In this document: positions 55,038 through 64,000 of the stretch, piece after piece
Layout of the letters: every line of letters starts with the position of its first letter
Numbering within the stretch: the first letter of the stretch is position 1
NCBI GenBank assembly: GCA_003576705.1
Contig: QOZS01000001.1
Coordinates: 62,001 to 126,000, forward strand
DNA length: 64,000 bases
Source: Desertibaculum subflavum
Lineage (GTDB): Bacteria > Pseudomonadota > Alphaproteobacteria > Ferrovibrionales > Ferrovibrionaceae
Direction of reading: 5' to 3'
Program-made: the position numbers and the translations under genes
The notes under the pieces: generated by a model
What the model was told of the DNA's origin: nothing
The model's database searches: none
The model's input: only the letters and a program-made list of their open reading frames with translations

Positions 55038-55862
55038 ATGAATGGCCCCGCATCGACTTCGGGTCAACCTTATCGGCGGCAGGGCGGTGGGATGCCGCTG
55101 CGGTCCGGCCCGTCGCGCACGGAAATCGATTCGTCCGGCTGGGCCTGGACGGATTTCTGCCGTCGTGTCCTGTGTCGGGGCCTCGCCGCCGCGACCGCGC
55201 TGGCCGGAATGCTGTCGGTCGCCATGGCGGCGCCCGGCGGCGGAGAGCGATTCGACGAATTGTTGAACGGCTTCGTCGAGGCCGCATTGCGGGGAGATGA
55301 CGGCCGACCGGCGGCGCTGCGGCGCTGGGAAGCGCCGCTGAGGCTGCGGCTTGTCGGGGAGCCGGGCGAATTGGGGACATTCGTTGTGGCGGCGCTGCGC
55401 CGGCTGGCGCATATCGCCGATCTCGCGGTCGAGGTGTTGCCGCCGGGGAGCGCGGAGGCCGAAAACCTGCTGATCGTGCTTGATGCCGGACCGGGATACC
55501 GCGTCAAAGGCCGCGATGCAGGCTGCTATACACGTGTCCGGTTTGACGGGCAGGGGGCCCTGACGCATGCCGAGGTGCGGATCAATACCCGGCACGCGGG
55601 CCGCAACGGCGCCTGCGCGGTGCATGAACTGATGCACGCGCTCGGATTTCCAGGGCATCCGCAGCGGCTGCAAAGCGTGCTGAACATCACGGAGGGAATT
55701 GTCGCGGCCACCGAGGAGGACACCGTCCTGCTCAAGCTTCTGTATGCGCCCGGGCTGGAACTGGGTCGGCCCGAACAGGTCACGATCGCGCGTATCCGCG
55801 GCCTGCTTGCGAGGCAACTGGATGCGACTCCGGCGGCGCAGGGCCGCGCCGTCGGCCCCTGA
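55038..55862 (+). CDS. DUF2927 family putative secreted protein
   Basis: A 274-residue protein with a leader containing a hydrophobic stretch (RVLCRGLAAATALAGMLSVAMAA, about 43-65) that may be a signal peptide or anchor. The mature domain has DUF2927 hallmarks: CAVHELMHALGFPGHPQRLQSVLN near 200, where HELMH gives an HExxH zinc-protease-like motif, and AATEEDTVLLKLLYAPGLELG. Proteolysis is possible but unproven for this family. ATG 55038 follows GAGGAGGGG; an in-frame ATG at 55092 lies nearer the leader. Confidence 0.82.
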   Translation: MNGPASTSGQPYRRQGGGMPLRSGPSRTEIDSSGWAWTDFCRRVLCRGLAAATALAGMLSVAMAAPGGGERFDELLNGFVEAALRGDDGRPAALRRWEAPLRLRLVGEPGELGTFVVAALRRLAHIADLAVEVLPPGSAEAENLLIVLDAGPGYRVKGRDAGCYTRVRFDGQGALTHAEVRINTRHAGRNGACAVHELMHALGFPGHPQRLQSVLNITEGIVAATEEDTVLLKLLYAPGLELGRPEQVTIARIRGLLARQLDATPAAQGRAVGP

Positions 55863-55877
55863 CATGCGCCGAAACGT

Positions 55878-57902
55878 CTAAAGCAGCGGGCGCGTCGCGT
55901 CGGCGAGCCAGGCGGCCGCGGCCGGATCGAGAAGCGGCGTCAAAGCGAGGCGCACCTCGGCGTGATAGGCATCGAGCCAGGCGATCTCGGCGGCGGTCAG
56001 CAATTCGGGGTCGATCGGCGCGCGGTCGATCGGTGCGCGGGTCAGAGTTTCGAAGCCCAGCATCTTGCGCTCCGCGCCGGATGGCGCGTCCACCTCGCGC
56101 ACCGCGACCAGGTTCTCGATCCGGATACCGAAGCCGCCGGTCTTGTAGTAGCCGGGCTCGTTGGAGACGACCATGCCGGGCTGCAGCGCGATGGTGTTCG
56201 GCACCTTGGAGATCCGCTGCGGCCCCTCGTGCACCGACAGATAGTGGCCGACGCCGTGACCGGTGCCGTGGTCGTAGTCGAGGCCCACCTGCCAGAGCGC
56301 GTGGCGGGCGAGCGTGTCGAGCTGGCTGCCCGACGTGCCGACGGGGAAGATCGTGGTGGCGAGGGCGATGTGGCCCTTCAGCACGCGGGTGAAGCGGTCG
56401 CGCATCTCCTGACTCGGCGTGCCGATCGCCACTGTGCGGGTGATGTCGGTGGTGCCGTCGAGATATTGCGCGCCGGAATCGACGAGATAGAGCTCGCCCG
56501 CGCCGAGCTTCCGGTTCGTTGCCGGCGTCGAGCGGTAATGCACGATGGCGCCGTTCGGACCCGCGCCGGAGATCGTGGGAAAAGAGAGATCACGGATCTT
56601 CTCGCCCTGCAGCCGGAAGGCGTAGAGCCGGTCGCTGGCGATCAGCTCGTCGACCGTGCCCTTCGGCGCCTCCTGGGCGAGCCAGGCGAGGAACCGCGTC
56701 ACGGCGACGCCGTCGCGCCGGTGCGCGGCGCGGATGCCGTCCAGCTCCACCGGGTTCTTGCAGGCCTTCGGCAAGAGGCAGGGATCGGGCGCGAAGCGGA
56801 GCGCGGCGCCGGCCGATTGCAGCCGGTCCACCACCCAGCTCGCCGCGACCGAGTTGTCGAGCCGCACCTTCGCCTTGCCCTGGCCGAGCCGGGCCAGCGC
56901 ATCGCCGAACTCGCCGATCGGCCGCACGGTCACTTCGTTGCCGAGATAGCTCCGCACTTCGCCCGAGACTTTGCGCGGGTCGATGAACAGCTCGACCGAG
57001 GCATCGGCGCGGAGCACGGCGAAGCCGAGCGGCAGCGGCGTGTGCGGCACGTCGGCACCACGGATGTTGAGCAGCCAGGCGATCGATTCCGGCAGGGTCA
57101 GGACGGTCGCCTCGGCGCCATCCTTGGCCAGGCTGGCGGCGATGCGGCGTCGCTTGTCAGCCGCCGCTTCGCCGGCGATTTCGATCGGGAGGATCTCCAC
57201 CGGCGAAAGCGGCGGCGGCGGCTGGCCGGCCCAGACCATGTCGACCGGATTTGGCTCCACCGCGACGAGGGTGGCGCCGGCGCGGGCGCAGGCCTCGCGG
57301 AGCCGGGCAAGGCCGTCGGTCGTATGCAGCCAGGGGTCGTAGCCGAGTTTCTGCCCCGGCTTCAGACGGTCGGCCAGCCAGGTGGCCGGCGGATCGTCGG
57401 TGACATGCCGGCGCTCGAAGGAAGCAGGGTCTATCTGCTGTTCGAGCTGCAGGGTGTAGCGGCCGTCGCTCCAGACGCAGGCGGTGTCGGCCAGTACGAC
57501 GGCCACGCCGGCCGAGCCGGTGAACCCGGTGAGCCAGGCGAGCCGGCGGGCCCGGCGCGGCACATATTCGCCGTTGTACTCGTCGTTCAGCGGCACGATG
57601 AAGCCGTCGATGCCCTGCCGCGCCAGCTCGGCGCGGAGGGCGGCGAGCCGGGCCGGCGTCTCCGCCGGGCTGCCGTCCATGGCCTCGAACCCGGCCGCCA
57701 TGTCGGCCGCCAGCCGGGCCAGGACCGATTCGGCGCCAGACGGCGCGGCGAGCAGGCTCAGGCCGGCGAATCCGGCCGGGCCCGGGGGGGCGGCGGCAAT
57801 TCCGGCGAGCGCATCGGCCGTCTCGGCGAGACTCCGACCCAAATCCGCCTCGGTCAGCCCGGCGGCGCGGAGCGCCGCGGTCACGTCATCGATCTGGCCC
57901 AT
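55878..57902 (-). CDS. Aminopeptidase P family protein (M24)
   Basis: A 674-residue M24 metallopeptidase that removes N-terminal residues before proline. The creatinase-type N-domain is at about 80-370 and the pita-bread domain at about 380-640. Metal ligands are visible: the two Asp in LVDSGAQYLDGTTDITRT, the His in GHGVGHYLSVHEGP, and the Glu in SNEPGYY and RIENL. A C-terminal helical tail follows. The first 74 residues (MGQIDDVTAALRAAGL...) are extra relative to common 600-residue members but show GC-rich coding bias; ATG 57680 would give exactly 600 residues and is the alternative start. Confidence 0.9.
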   Translation of the reverse strand: MGQIDDVTAALRAAGLTEADLGRSLAETADALAGIAAAPPGPAGFAGLSLLAAPSGAESVLARLAADMAAGFEAMDGSPAETPARLAALRAELARQGIDGFIVPLNDEYNGEYVPRRARRLAWLTGFTGSAGVAVVLADTACVWSDGRYTLQLEQQIDPASFERRHVTDDPPATWLADRLKPGQKLGYDPWLHTTDGLARLREACARAGATLVAVEPNPVDMVWAGQPPPPLSPVEILPIEIAGEAAADKRRRIAASLAKDGAEATVLTLPESIAWLLNIRGADVPHTPLPLGFAVLRADASVELFIDPRKVSGEVRSYLGNEVTVRPIGEFGDALARLGQGKAKVRLDNSVAASWVVDRLQSAGAALRFAPDPCLLPKACKNPVELDGIRAAHRRDGVAVTRFLAWLAQEAPKGTVDELIASDRLYAFRLQGEKIRDLSFPTISGAGPNGAIVHYRSTPATNRKLGAGELYLVDSGAQYLDGTTDITRTVAIGTPSQEMRDRFTRVLKGHIALATTIFPVGTSGSQLDTLARHALWQVGLDYDHGTGHGVGHYLSVHEGPQRISKVPNTIALQPGMVVSNEPGYYKTGGFGIRIENLVAVREVDAPSGAERKMLGFETLTRAPIDRAPIDPELLTAAEIAWLDAYHAEVRLALTPLLDPAAAAWLADATRPLL

Positions 57903-57989
57903 GACTTGATTATGGGCAGCCTGCCTCGCTGCGGCAACGTATCCGCTGCCTAGCTGGGCAGCTCCGCGTCGAGCCATGCATAAATCGCA

Positions 57990-58047
57990 TTGCTGCGGCG
58001 CACTATTCAATTAAATCAGTTACTTGAGTTTAACTTGCTGCAGCGCA
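57990..58047. repeat. Direct repeat TTGCTGCRGCGCA in the DUF1127 promoter region
   Basis: The 13-mer TTGCTGCGGCGCA (57990-58002) recurs with one change as TTGCTGCAGCGCA (58035-58047), 45 bases apart, across an AT-rich segment upstream of the DUF1127 gene. The second copy is also near-palindromic (TTGC...GCAA). It may be a tandem regulator site. Confidence 0.4.
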
Positions 58048-58095
58048 ACATTCCTCCTGTCGGCGCTTGGCCGACATGCTAAGGGAGTATCGAAG

Positions 58096-58434
58096 ATGCC
58101 TGCCGAGTTCACCTACCGGGTGCCCAGCGCCGAGGAGATCGCGCGGATCACCGCTGAGGCCAATGCCCTGCGTGCCCGCGCTGTGCGCGACGCGCTGAAG
58201 CATTTCGCCGCGGCCTTTCGCAAGGTGTTCGAGGCCGTCAGCGAGGCCCGCTACAACGCCCGGGTCTACAACGAGCTGCAGTCGATGGATGAGCGGATGC
58301 TGAAGGATATCGGCATCAATCGCGGCGACATCGCGGCGGTTGTCCATGGGCTGAAGACCGGCGATGCCGACGCGCGCAGCGGCGCCAACGAGAATATCGC
58401 GCCCGCAGCCGCCGCGCCGCGTCCGGCGGCCTGA
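58096..58434 (+). CDS. DUF1127 domain protein
   Basis: A 112-residue protein with a DUF1127 (YjiS-like) motif: ARYNARVYNELQSMDERMLKDIGINRGDI near residues 55-85. Such small proteins bind RNA and affect phosphate, carbon or stress responses in Alphaproteobacteria. The N-terminal part is a long helix (EEIARITAEANALRARAVRDALKHFAAAF), longer than in the shortest members, and the tail is Ala/Pro-rich. ATG 58096 follows GGGAG at 58084-58088. Upstream DNA is AT-rich and holds a repeated 13-mer, consistent with strong regulation. Confidence 0.85.
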   Translation: MPAEFTYRVPSAEEIARITAEANALRARAVRDALKHFAAAFRKVFEAVSEARYNARVYNELQSMDERMLKDIGINRGDIAAVVHGLKTGDADARSGANENIAPAAAAPRPAA

Positions 58435-58465
58435 TCGGCCACCGCGCCTCCGGCTTTGGTTGAGA

Positions 58466-58500
58466 GTGGTTCGGAGTGGTACCGCGTAGTTCGGAGTAGT
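58466..58500 (+). repeat. Two 15-mer direct repeats GTRGTTCGGAGTRGT
   Basis: GTGGTTCGGAGTGGT and GTAGTTCGGAGTAGT, 20 bases start to start, differing by G to A at two symmetric positions. A 20-base period puts both on nearly the same helix face, which suits a protein-binding pair. Confidence 0.45.
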
Positions 58501-58555
58501 TGGTTCCTGTTCCCCGACGGTCGCCGCGCTCCCCCTTCGGCGATCGTCATTTCGG

Positions 58556-58588
58556 CGGCGGCGGGCATGCCTCCCTGGCCCGCCGCCG
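58556..58588. terminator. GC-rich hairpin, possible transcript end of DUF1127
   Basis: CGGCGGCGGGC pairs perfectly with GCCCGCCGCCG over 11 bp around an 11-base loop. No U run follows, so it is at best a weak or factor-assisted terminator, or a structural RNA element. Confidence 0.3.
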
Positions 58589-58743
58589 TCACTTGCCTTG
58601 CCGTCCTTCGGCCTGTGCCGGCGGCAATCGCACCTCGCTGAAGCGGATCCGGCGGAGATCGCAGGCAGCATCTAACTGCTCGACGGTTTTCGGCCCGCCG
58701 CATCGCCATTCGCGCTCAGCTCCGCTCCAACCCACAATGGTGG

Positions 58744-58764
58744 GAACATTACACGAACATACAC
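58744..58764 (+). repeat. Tandem repeat GAACATTACAC/GAACATACAC
   Basis: Two near-identical units lie end to end about 115 bases upstream of the hybrid histidine kinase start, in a local AT-rich patch. They could be a regulator site of the kinase promoter. Confidence 0.35.
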
Positions 58765-58879
58765 TTGCGTCGAGCGGCGCAATGGCCGGCGCGGCCAACG
58801 GGTGGACCCTCGGCGACCATTCGCGCATGCTGACCGTGCCGACGTGCAGATGTATTGCGGCAAGCGAGGTCGCGCAGGA

Positions 58880-60784
<1,905 letters not shown>

Positions 60785-60818
60785 CGTCGCAGCGTCCAGG
60801 CTTCTGGTAAGACGAGCC

Positions 60819-61688
60819 ATGAGCTATCGCCGACTGCGCATCACCGCGGATAACCCTGCCTGGCACGATGCGTTCTTCGCGCATGTCGCCGAAGTCTTTC
60901 CCGGCATCGACTTTCGCCGTTGGGGCGCGCTCGGCGGCTGGGATGCCGGTTACGATGTTCTGGCCCTGGCCGAGGCAGATCGCGTGGTCGCCAGCATCGG
61001 CCGCACGCGGATGACGCTGGTGGTCGAGGGCCAGGAGACCGGTGGGTACCAGCTGGGCGCAGTGGCCACCCGCGGCAGCCGCCGCGGCCAAGGAATGGCG
61101 CGGCGCCTGATGCAGGAAGTTCTGGCCGAGGCCGACCGGGAAGCATGTCCGGTCTTTCTGTTCGCCAACCCGACCGTGCTCGACTTCTATCCCCGGTTCG
61201 GCTTTCAACGGATGGTGCAGAGCCGGTTCGGGGTTGACGCGGCGATCATGCCCGCCGCCGGCCGCGCGCGCGCCTTCAATTCCGGCGATGCGCGGGAGCG
61301 GCGCCGGCTCGCCGAGCTATGCGGCCGCGCTGCGCCGACCGGCCGGCGCTTCGGCGCACGCGCCTACTATTCCATCCTGCTCTGGCATATCTGCAATCGC
61401 CCCCTCGCGGCGCATTGGCTCGATGCGGAAGAGGCTCTGATCGTGACCGGATGCGAGGCCGATCGTCTGATCCTGCACGATGTGGTCGCACCGCGGGCTT
61501 TCGATCTCGCCACGGTATTGCCGGCCGTGGCCGCCGCCGCGACGAGATCGGTCGAGTTCGCCTTCGAGCCGGGGGCGTGGTGGCCCGGCGCCCGGCCGCT
61601 CGGCGGCGACGACGCGCTGCTCTTCGTCCGCGGCCTCGGCACGCCGCCGGCGGCGCCATTCCGCTTTCCGGACTTGGCCCAGACCTGA
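60819..61688 (+). CDS. GNAT N-acetyltransferase with C-terminal extension
   Basis: A 289-residue GNAT protein. The acetyl-CoA site is QLGAVATRGSRRGQGMARRLMQEV near 78-100 (RRGQGMA). ANPTVLDFYPRFGFQRMVQSRF near 118-138 is the usual closing part of the fold. A second, longer C-terminal part (about 150-289) without GNAT motifs resembles the two-domain layout of Eis-like acetyltransferases. The substrate is unknown. It begins 34 bases after the kinase gene; a shared transcript is possible. Confidence 0.85.
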   Translation: MSYRRLRITADNPAWHDAFFAHVAEVFPGIDFRRWGALGGWDAGYDVLALAEADRVVASIGRTRMTLVVEGQETGGYQLGAVATRGSRRGQGMARRLMQEVLAEADREACPVFLFANPTVLDFYPRFGFQRMVQSRFGVDAAIMPAAGRARAFNSGDARERRRLAELCGRAAPTGRRFGARAYYSILLWHICNRPLAAHWLDAEEALIVTGCEADRLILHDVVAPRAFDLATVLPAVAAAATRSVEFAFEPGAWWPGARPLGGDDALLFVRGLGTPPAAPFRFPDLAQT

Positions 61689-61721
61689 GCCCTGGCACAG
61701 ACCCAAGGCGGGGCGCGGCGG

Positions 61722-62534
61722 CTAAGCCATCGCGCCGGTAGTGGCCGCAACGAAGCCGGCGATCTCGGCTGCGACGCGTTCGGGCAGTTCCCAATGCGGC
61801 GCATGGCCGATCCCGGCGAGGATGACCGAGCGCGCGGCGCGGATGCTCACTTCGAGTGCGACCTGCTCATGGCGGTCGCTGAAGCCGTCCTGGTCGCCCC
61901 AGATGATCAGGGTCGGCACCGCAATTCGGCGCAGCTCGGCGCTGAAATCTTCCTCCATCATGCCGCGCGCCGCGTCCCGCCACACACGCGCCGGCAGCTT
62001 CAGGCTCTCGGCGATCACCGCCTCGAGAAATGAAGGCGGGACCGGCGTGGCGAGCGTGCTCTCCTGGAAGGCGCGCACGAATCCGGGATCGACCGGATCG
62101 GCACAATCTGCGATCGCCTCGCGCCAGAGTTCCGCCAGGGCGGCGCTGCCCTTCAATGTGCGAAACGCGCCGACCAGGATAAGGCCGGTGAGGCGGTCGG
62201 GATGATCGAGGGCGAAGCGCTCGGCCACCAGGCTGCCCATCGAATGGCCGAGCACGATCGCGCGGGGGATGTCGAGGCGGTCCAGCAGCGCAGCCAGATC
62301 GGCGGCGAAGTTGCCGATCCGATAGCCGCTCGCCGGTCTCGCCGAATCGCCATGGCCGCGCTGGCTGACGGCGATGGCGCGGATCGACATCGGCAGCCGG
62401 GCGAGCAGCGGTTCGAACGACCGGCGGGAATCGCTGTAGCCGTGCAGCAGCACCATCGGCGTGCCGTGCGGGTCGCCATGCTCCACGCAATCCAGCTCCA
62501 GCCCGTCCTCTATTGTGACTCGAAAGGCACGCAT
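61722..62534 (-). CDS. Alpha/beta hydrolase
   Basis: A 270-residue alpha/beta hydrolase. The nucleophile elbow GHSMGS near residue 95, acid Asp in IWGDQDGFS near 215 and His in GIGHAPHWELPE near 245 complete the triad; LLHGYSDSRRSFEPLL near 30 forms the oxyanion region. The sequence resembles esterase, lactonase or haloperoxidase-like members and has no lid long enough to suggest a lipase. It converges with the GNAT gene and is divergent from the universal stress protein. Confidence 0.9.
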   Translation of the reverse strand: MRAFRVTIEDGLELDCVEHGDPHGTPMVLLHGYSDSRRSFEPLLARLPMSIRAIAVSQRGHGDSARPASGYRIGNFAADLAALLDRLDIPRAIVLGHSMGSLVAERFALDHPDRLTGLILVGAFRTLKGSAALAELWREAIADCADPVDPGFVRAFQESTLATPVPPSFLEAVIAESLKLPARVWRDAARGMMEEDFSAELRRIAVPTLIIWGDQDGFSDRHEQVALEVSIRAARSVILAGIGHAPHWELPERVAAEIAGFVAATTGAMA

Positions 62535-62751
62535 CTCGTCTCCTCGATCGTCGCGCGGGGCCGGCGCACCGTCCGCCCGGTATCGTGTCGTGGATAGGGC
62601 CTGCGCCGTCGGGGCGCTGTGAACCGCGTCTCATCGGCGCGGGCGCCGGCTGCGGCCGCTTCCTGGCCGCCGGCAGGTGGAAATGCTAGAGTCCCAGGCA
62701 GTCCACGCCGTGGCGTTGAGGGGCAGCACGACGGACCGACAGGAGGCTCAC

Positions 62752-63624
62752 ATGAGCATCAAGCGGATCCTGATCCCACTTCCCGGTGCCATCGACCACA
62801 CAAGCGAAGTCGCGATGGGGCTCTCAGTGGCCAAGCTGCTGGGCGCCCATGTCGAGGCCCTGCACATCGCCGATCCGGTGCCGGCCAGCCCTGGCATGGG
62901 GATGATTCAGGGCAATTACGGCGCCCGTGTCGCCGCCGCGCGGCCGATCGGCTGGGCGGTGGAGGAGCGTGAGAAGGCGCTGCAGGAGAAGCGTGAGCAG
63001 TTCCGGCAGGCCTGTCTGCGGCATGCCGTGCCGCTGCTCACAGCGGACGAGGCGCCGACCGGCCTCCCTGCCGCGACCTGGCGCGAGGCCGACGGTGAGT
63101 ACGAGCGTGTCGCCGTGCAGCGCGCCGCCGCCTTCGACCTGATGGTGGCGACCAGCGCGGCGGTGGTCGAGCGGCTGAAGGACATCGCCGAGCGCTCGCT
63201 GCTCCGCACCCATCGCCCGGTCCTGCTGGCGCCGCAGCAGCTGCGCGGCAGCCTGACCGGCACCGTCATGATCGCCTGGAAGGAGAGCCTGCAATGCTGG
63301 CATGCCGTCTCGGCGGCGCTGCCCTTCCTCGAGCGCGCGGAGCGCGTCGAGGTGATCAGCGCCGACGACGAGGTCGACGAGCGGGATGCTTCGCATGACG
63401 AAGTGCTGACCTATCTCCGCTGCCACGGCATCGACGCCTCGGCGCGCATCGAGCCGCTCGATGGCCGCTCGGTGGGCGAGACGCTGCTCGCCGCGGCGAA
63501 CGAGGCGGATCTCATGGTGATGGGCGCCTATGCGCACAGCCGGCTGCGCGAGATGCTGCTCGGCGGCGCCACCCGTCACGTTCTGCAGAAAGCGGTCGTG
63601 ACGCCGGTCCTGATGGCGCATTAG
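62752..63624 (+). CDS. Universal stress protein, tandem UspA domains
   Basis: A 290-residue protein of two Usp domains. The N-terminal half (IKRILIPLPGAIDHTSEVAMGLSVAKLLGAHVEALHIADPV) lacks the ATP-binding G-rich motif. The C-terminal half has GTVMIAWKESLQCWHAVSAALPFLERAERVEVISAD and the Usp ATP motif MGAYAHSRLREMLLGGATRHVL near 265. The tandem Usp architecture is common in Proteobacteria. AGGAGG at 62741-62746 precedes ATG 62752, which rules out the longer in-frame start. Confidence 0.92.
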   Translation: MSIKRILIPLPGAIDHTSEVAMGLSVAKLLGAHVEALHIADPVPASPGMGMIQGNYGARVAAARPIGWAVEEREKALQEKREQFRQACLRHAVPLLTADEAPTGLPAATWREADGEYERVAVQRAAAFDLMVATSAAVVERLKDIAERSLLRTHRPVLLAPQQLRGSLTGTVMIAWKESLQCWHAVSAALPFLERAERVEVISADDEVDERDASHDEVLTYLRCHGIDASARIEPLDGRSVGETLLAAANEADLMVMGAYAHSRLREMLLGGATRHVLQKAVVTPVLMAH

Positions 63625-63641
63625 CCCGGCGCGGCGCCGTT

Positions 63642-63668
63642 CGGCCCGGCGGTCGACGCGCCGGGCCG
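63642..63668 (+). terminator. GC hairpin after the universal stress protein gene
   Basis: CGGCCCGGCG and CGCCGGGCCG pair over 10 bp with a 7-base loop, 17 bases after the stop. No T run follows, so termination would be weak. Confidence 0.3.
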
Positions 63669-63715
63669 ATCGGTGCCATGCTCCGCGAGCCGGCGATGTG
63701 CGGCGCGGAGCCCTC

Positions 63716-64000
63716 ATGACGCAATCTGACGCAGACCTCGATCGTCTCGAGACCTTTCTCGAATCCGATCGCGTGCCCGAGGGCACGATGAACCTCTCGA
63801 TGCTCGACGGATTTCTCACCGCCGTTGCGGCCGGGCCGGAAGTCGTGCCGCCCGCCGAATGGCTGGCGACGATATGGGGCGAGGCTGGTCTGCCCTTCGC
63901 CGATGCGGCGGAGCGGGAGGAGGTCGAGCGGCTGATCCTGGACCGCCAGGATCAGATCTGGCGCGACCTTGCCGGCGACCCGCCGCAATGCACGCCGATC
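63716..64000 (+). CDS. UPF0149 (YecA/YgfB) family protein, truncated by window edge
   Basis: The first 95 codons of an open frame that runs off the right end without a stop. The N-terminus (MTQSDADLDRLETFLESDRVPEGTMNLSMLDGFLTAVAAGPEVVPPAEWLATIWG) carries the UPF0149 core LDGFLTAVAAGPE...WL. Full-length members are about 180-220 residues and often end in a Cys-rich SEC-C zinc motif, which would lie beyond this window. ATG 63716 is the only suitable start. Function in the family is not well defined. Confidence 0.85.
   Translation, partial: MTQSDADLDRLETFLESDRVPEGTMNLSMLDGFLTAVAAGPEVVPPAEWLATIWGEAGLPFADAAEREEVERLILDRQDQIWRDLAGDPPQCTPI

Larger units (their letters stand above)
58435..58879. other. 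445-base gene-free region with repeats
   Basis: No convincing coding frame is present; the readable frames are Arg/Pro/Ser-rich. It holds two 15-mers GTRGTTCGGAGTRGT (58466-58480 and 58486-58500, both differences at equivalent positions), an 11-bp hairpin (58556-58566 with 58578-58588), and a tandem GAACATTACAC/GAACATACAC (58744-58764). It may carry the DUF1127 transcript end and the promoter of the hybrid kinase, or a small RNA. Confidence 0.5.

Noticed and set aside
58456..58879. Short plus-strand frames in the gene-free region after DUF1127.
   Set aside because: Their products are Arg/Pro/Ser-rich, have no ribosome sites and overlap the hairpin and repeats; no coding signal is visible.

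Overview
This is a GC-rich, densely packed stretch of bacterial chromosome. It most likely comes from a motile alphaproteobacterium, possibly of the Rhodospirillales. The clues are flagellin followed by flbT and flaF (an alphaproteobacterial arrangement), DUF2336 and DUF1127 proteins, an LdtR-like MarR regulator, and many 4-bp ATGA/GTGA gene overlaps. No rRNA, tRNA, insertion sequence, prophage or CRISPR array was seen. The genus cannot be fixed from this sequence alone.

Layout. 1-18.8 kb is mostly housekeeping and metabolism: a transglutaminase-like protein, a DUF1800/DUF1501 pair, an AbrB-type membrane protein with an M14-type deacylase, a peptide-type ABC binding protein, NAD kinase, MoaA with a LysR regulator, a fused double ABC exporter, a cupin, and a three-gene operon in which a PAS histidine kinase with worn ATP-binding motifs sits between two DUF2336 proteins.

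19-50.6 kb is a flagellin and flagellin-glycan island. On the plus strand are an LdtR-like regulator, pseI, a flagellin with a textbook sigma-54 promoter and a strong terminator, flbT, flaF, a TPR/GT41-like glycosyltransferase (FlmG-like) and a Maf glycosyltransferase. Facing these is a six-gene overlapping minus-strand operon: sugar amidotransferase, formyltransferase, acyl carrier protein, MaoC-SDR fusion, FkbH-type HAD protein and GNAT. It looks built to make acyl, formyl and amidino decorations. A second, nine-gene minus-strand operon starts with a flagellin-like protein and continues with a PseG-PseH fusion, an SpsF-like cytidylyltransferase, a Gfo/Idh oxidoreductase, a DegT aminotransferase, a GT-B-like protein, a degenerate tandem amidohydrolase, and HisH and HisF paralogues. 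Divergent from it are pseB, pseC and a second SpsF-like gene. Together these cover UDP-GlcNAc to pseudaminic acid (PseB, PseC, PseH, PseG, PseI), with probable amidino and acyl modification and two candidate transferases onto flagellin. A GNAT, a PEP-CTERM PhoX-like protein and a DctPQM TRAP transporter lie between the two minus-strand operons.

50.6-64 kb returns to general functions: an Lrp/AsnC regulator, a VPxPA-type anchored secreted protein, an MFS transporter, SerA, a DUF2927 protein, an M24 aminopeptidase P, a DUF1127 protein, a hybrid histidine kinase, a GNAT, an alpha/beta hydrolase, a universal stress protein and a truncated UPF0149 gene at the right edge. The only gene-free stretch above 300 bases is 58435-58879.
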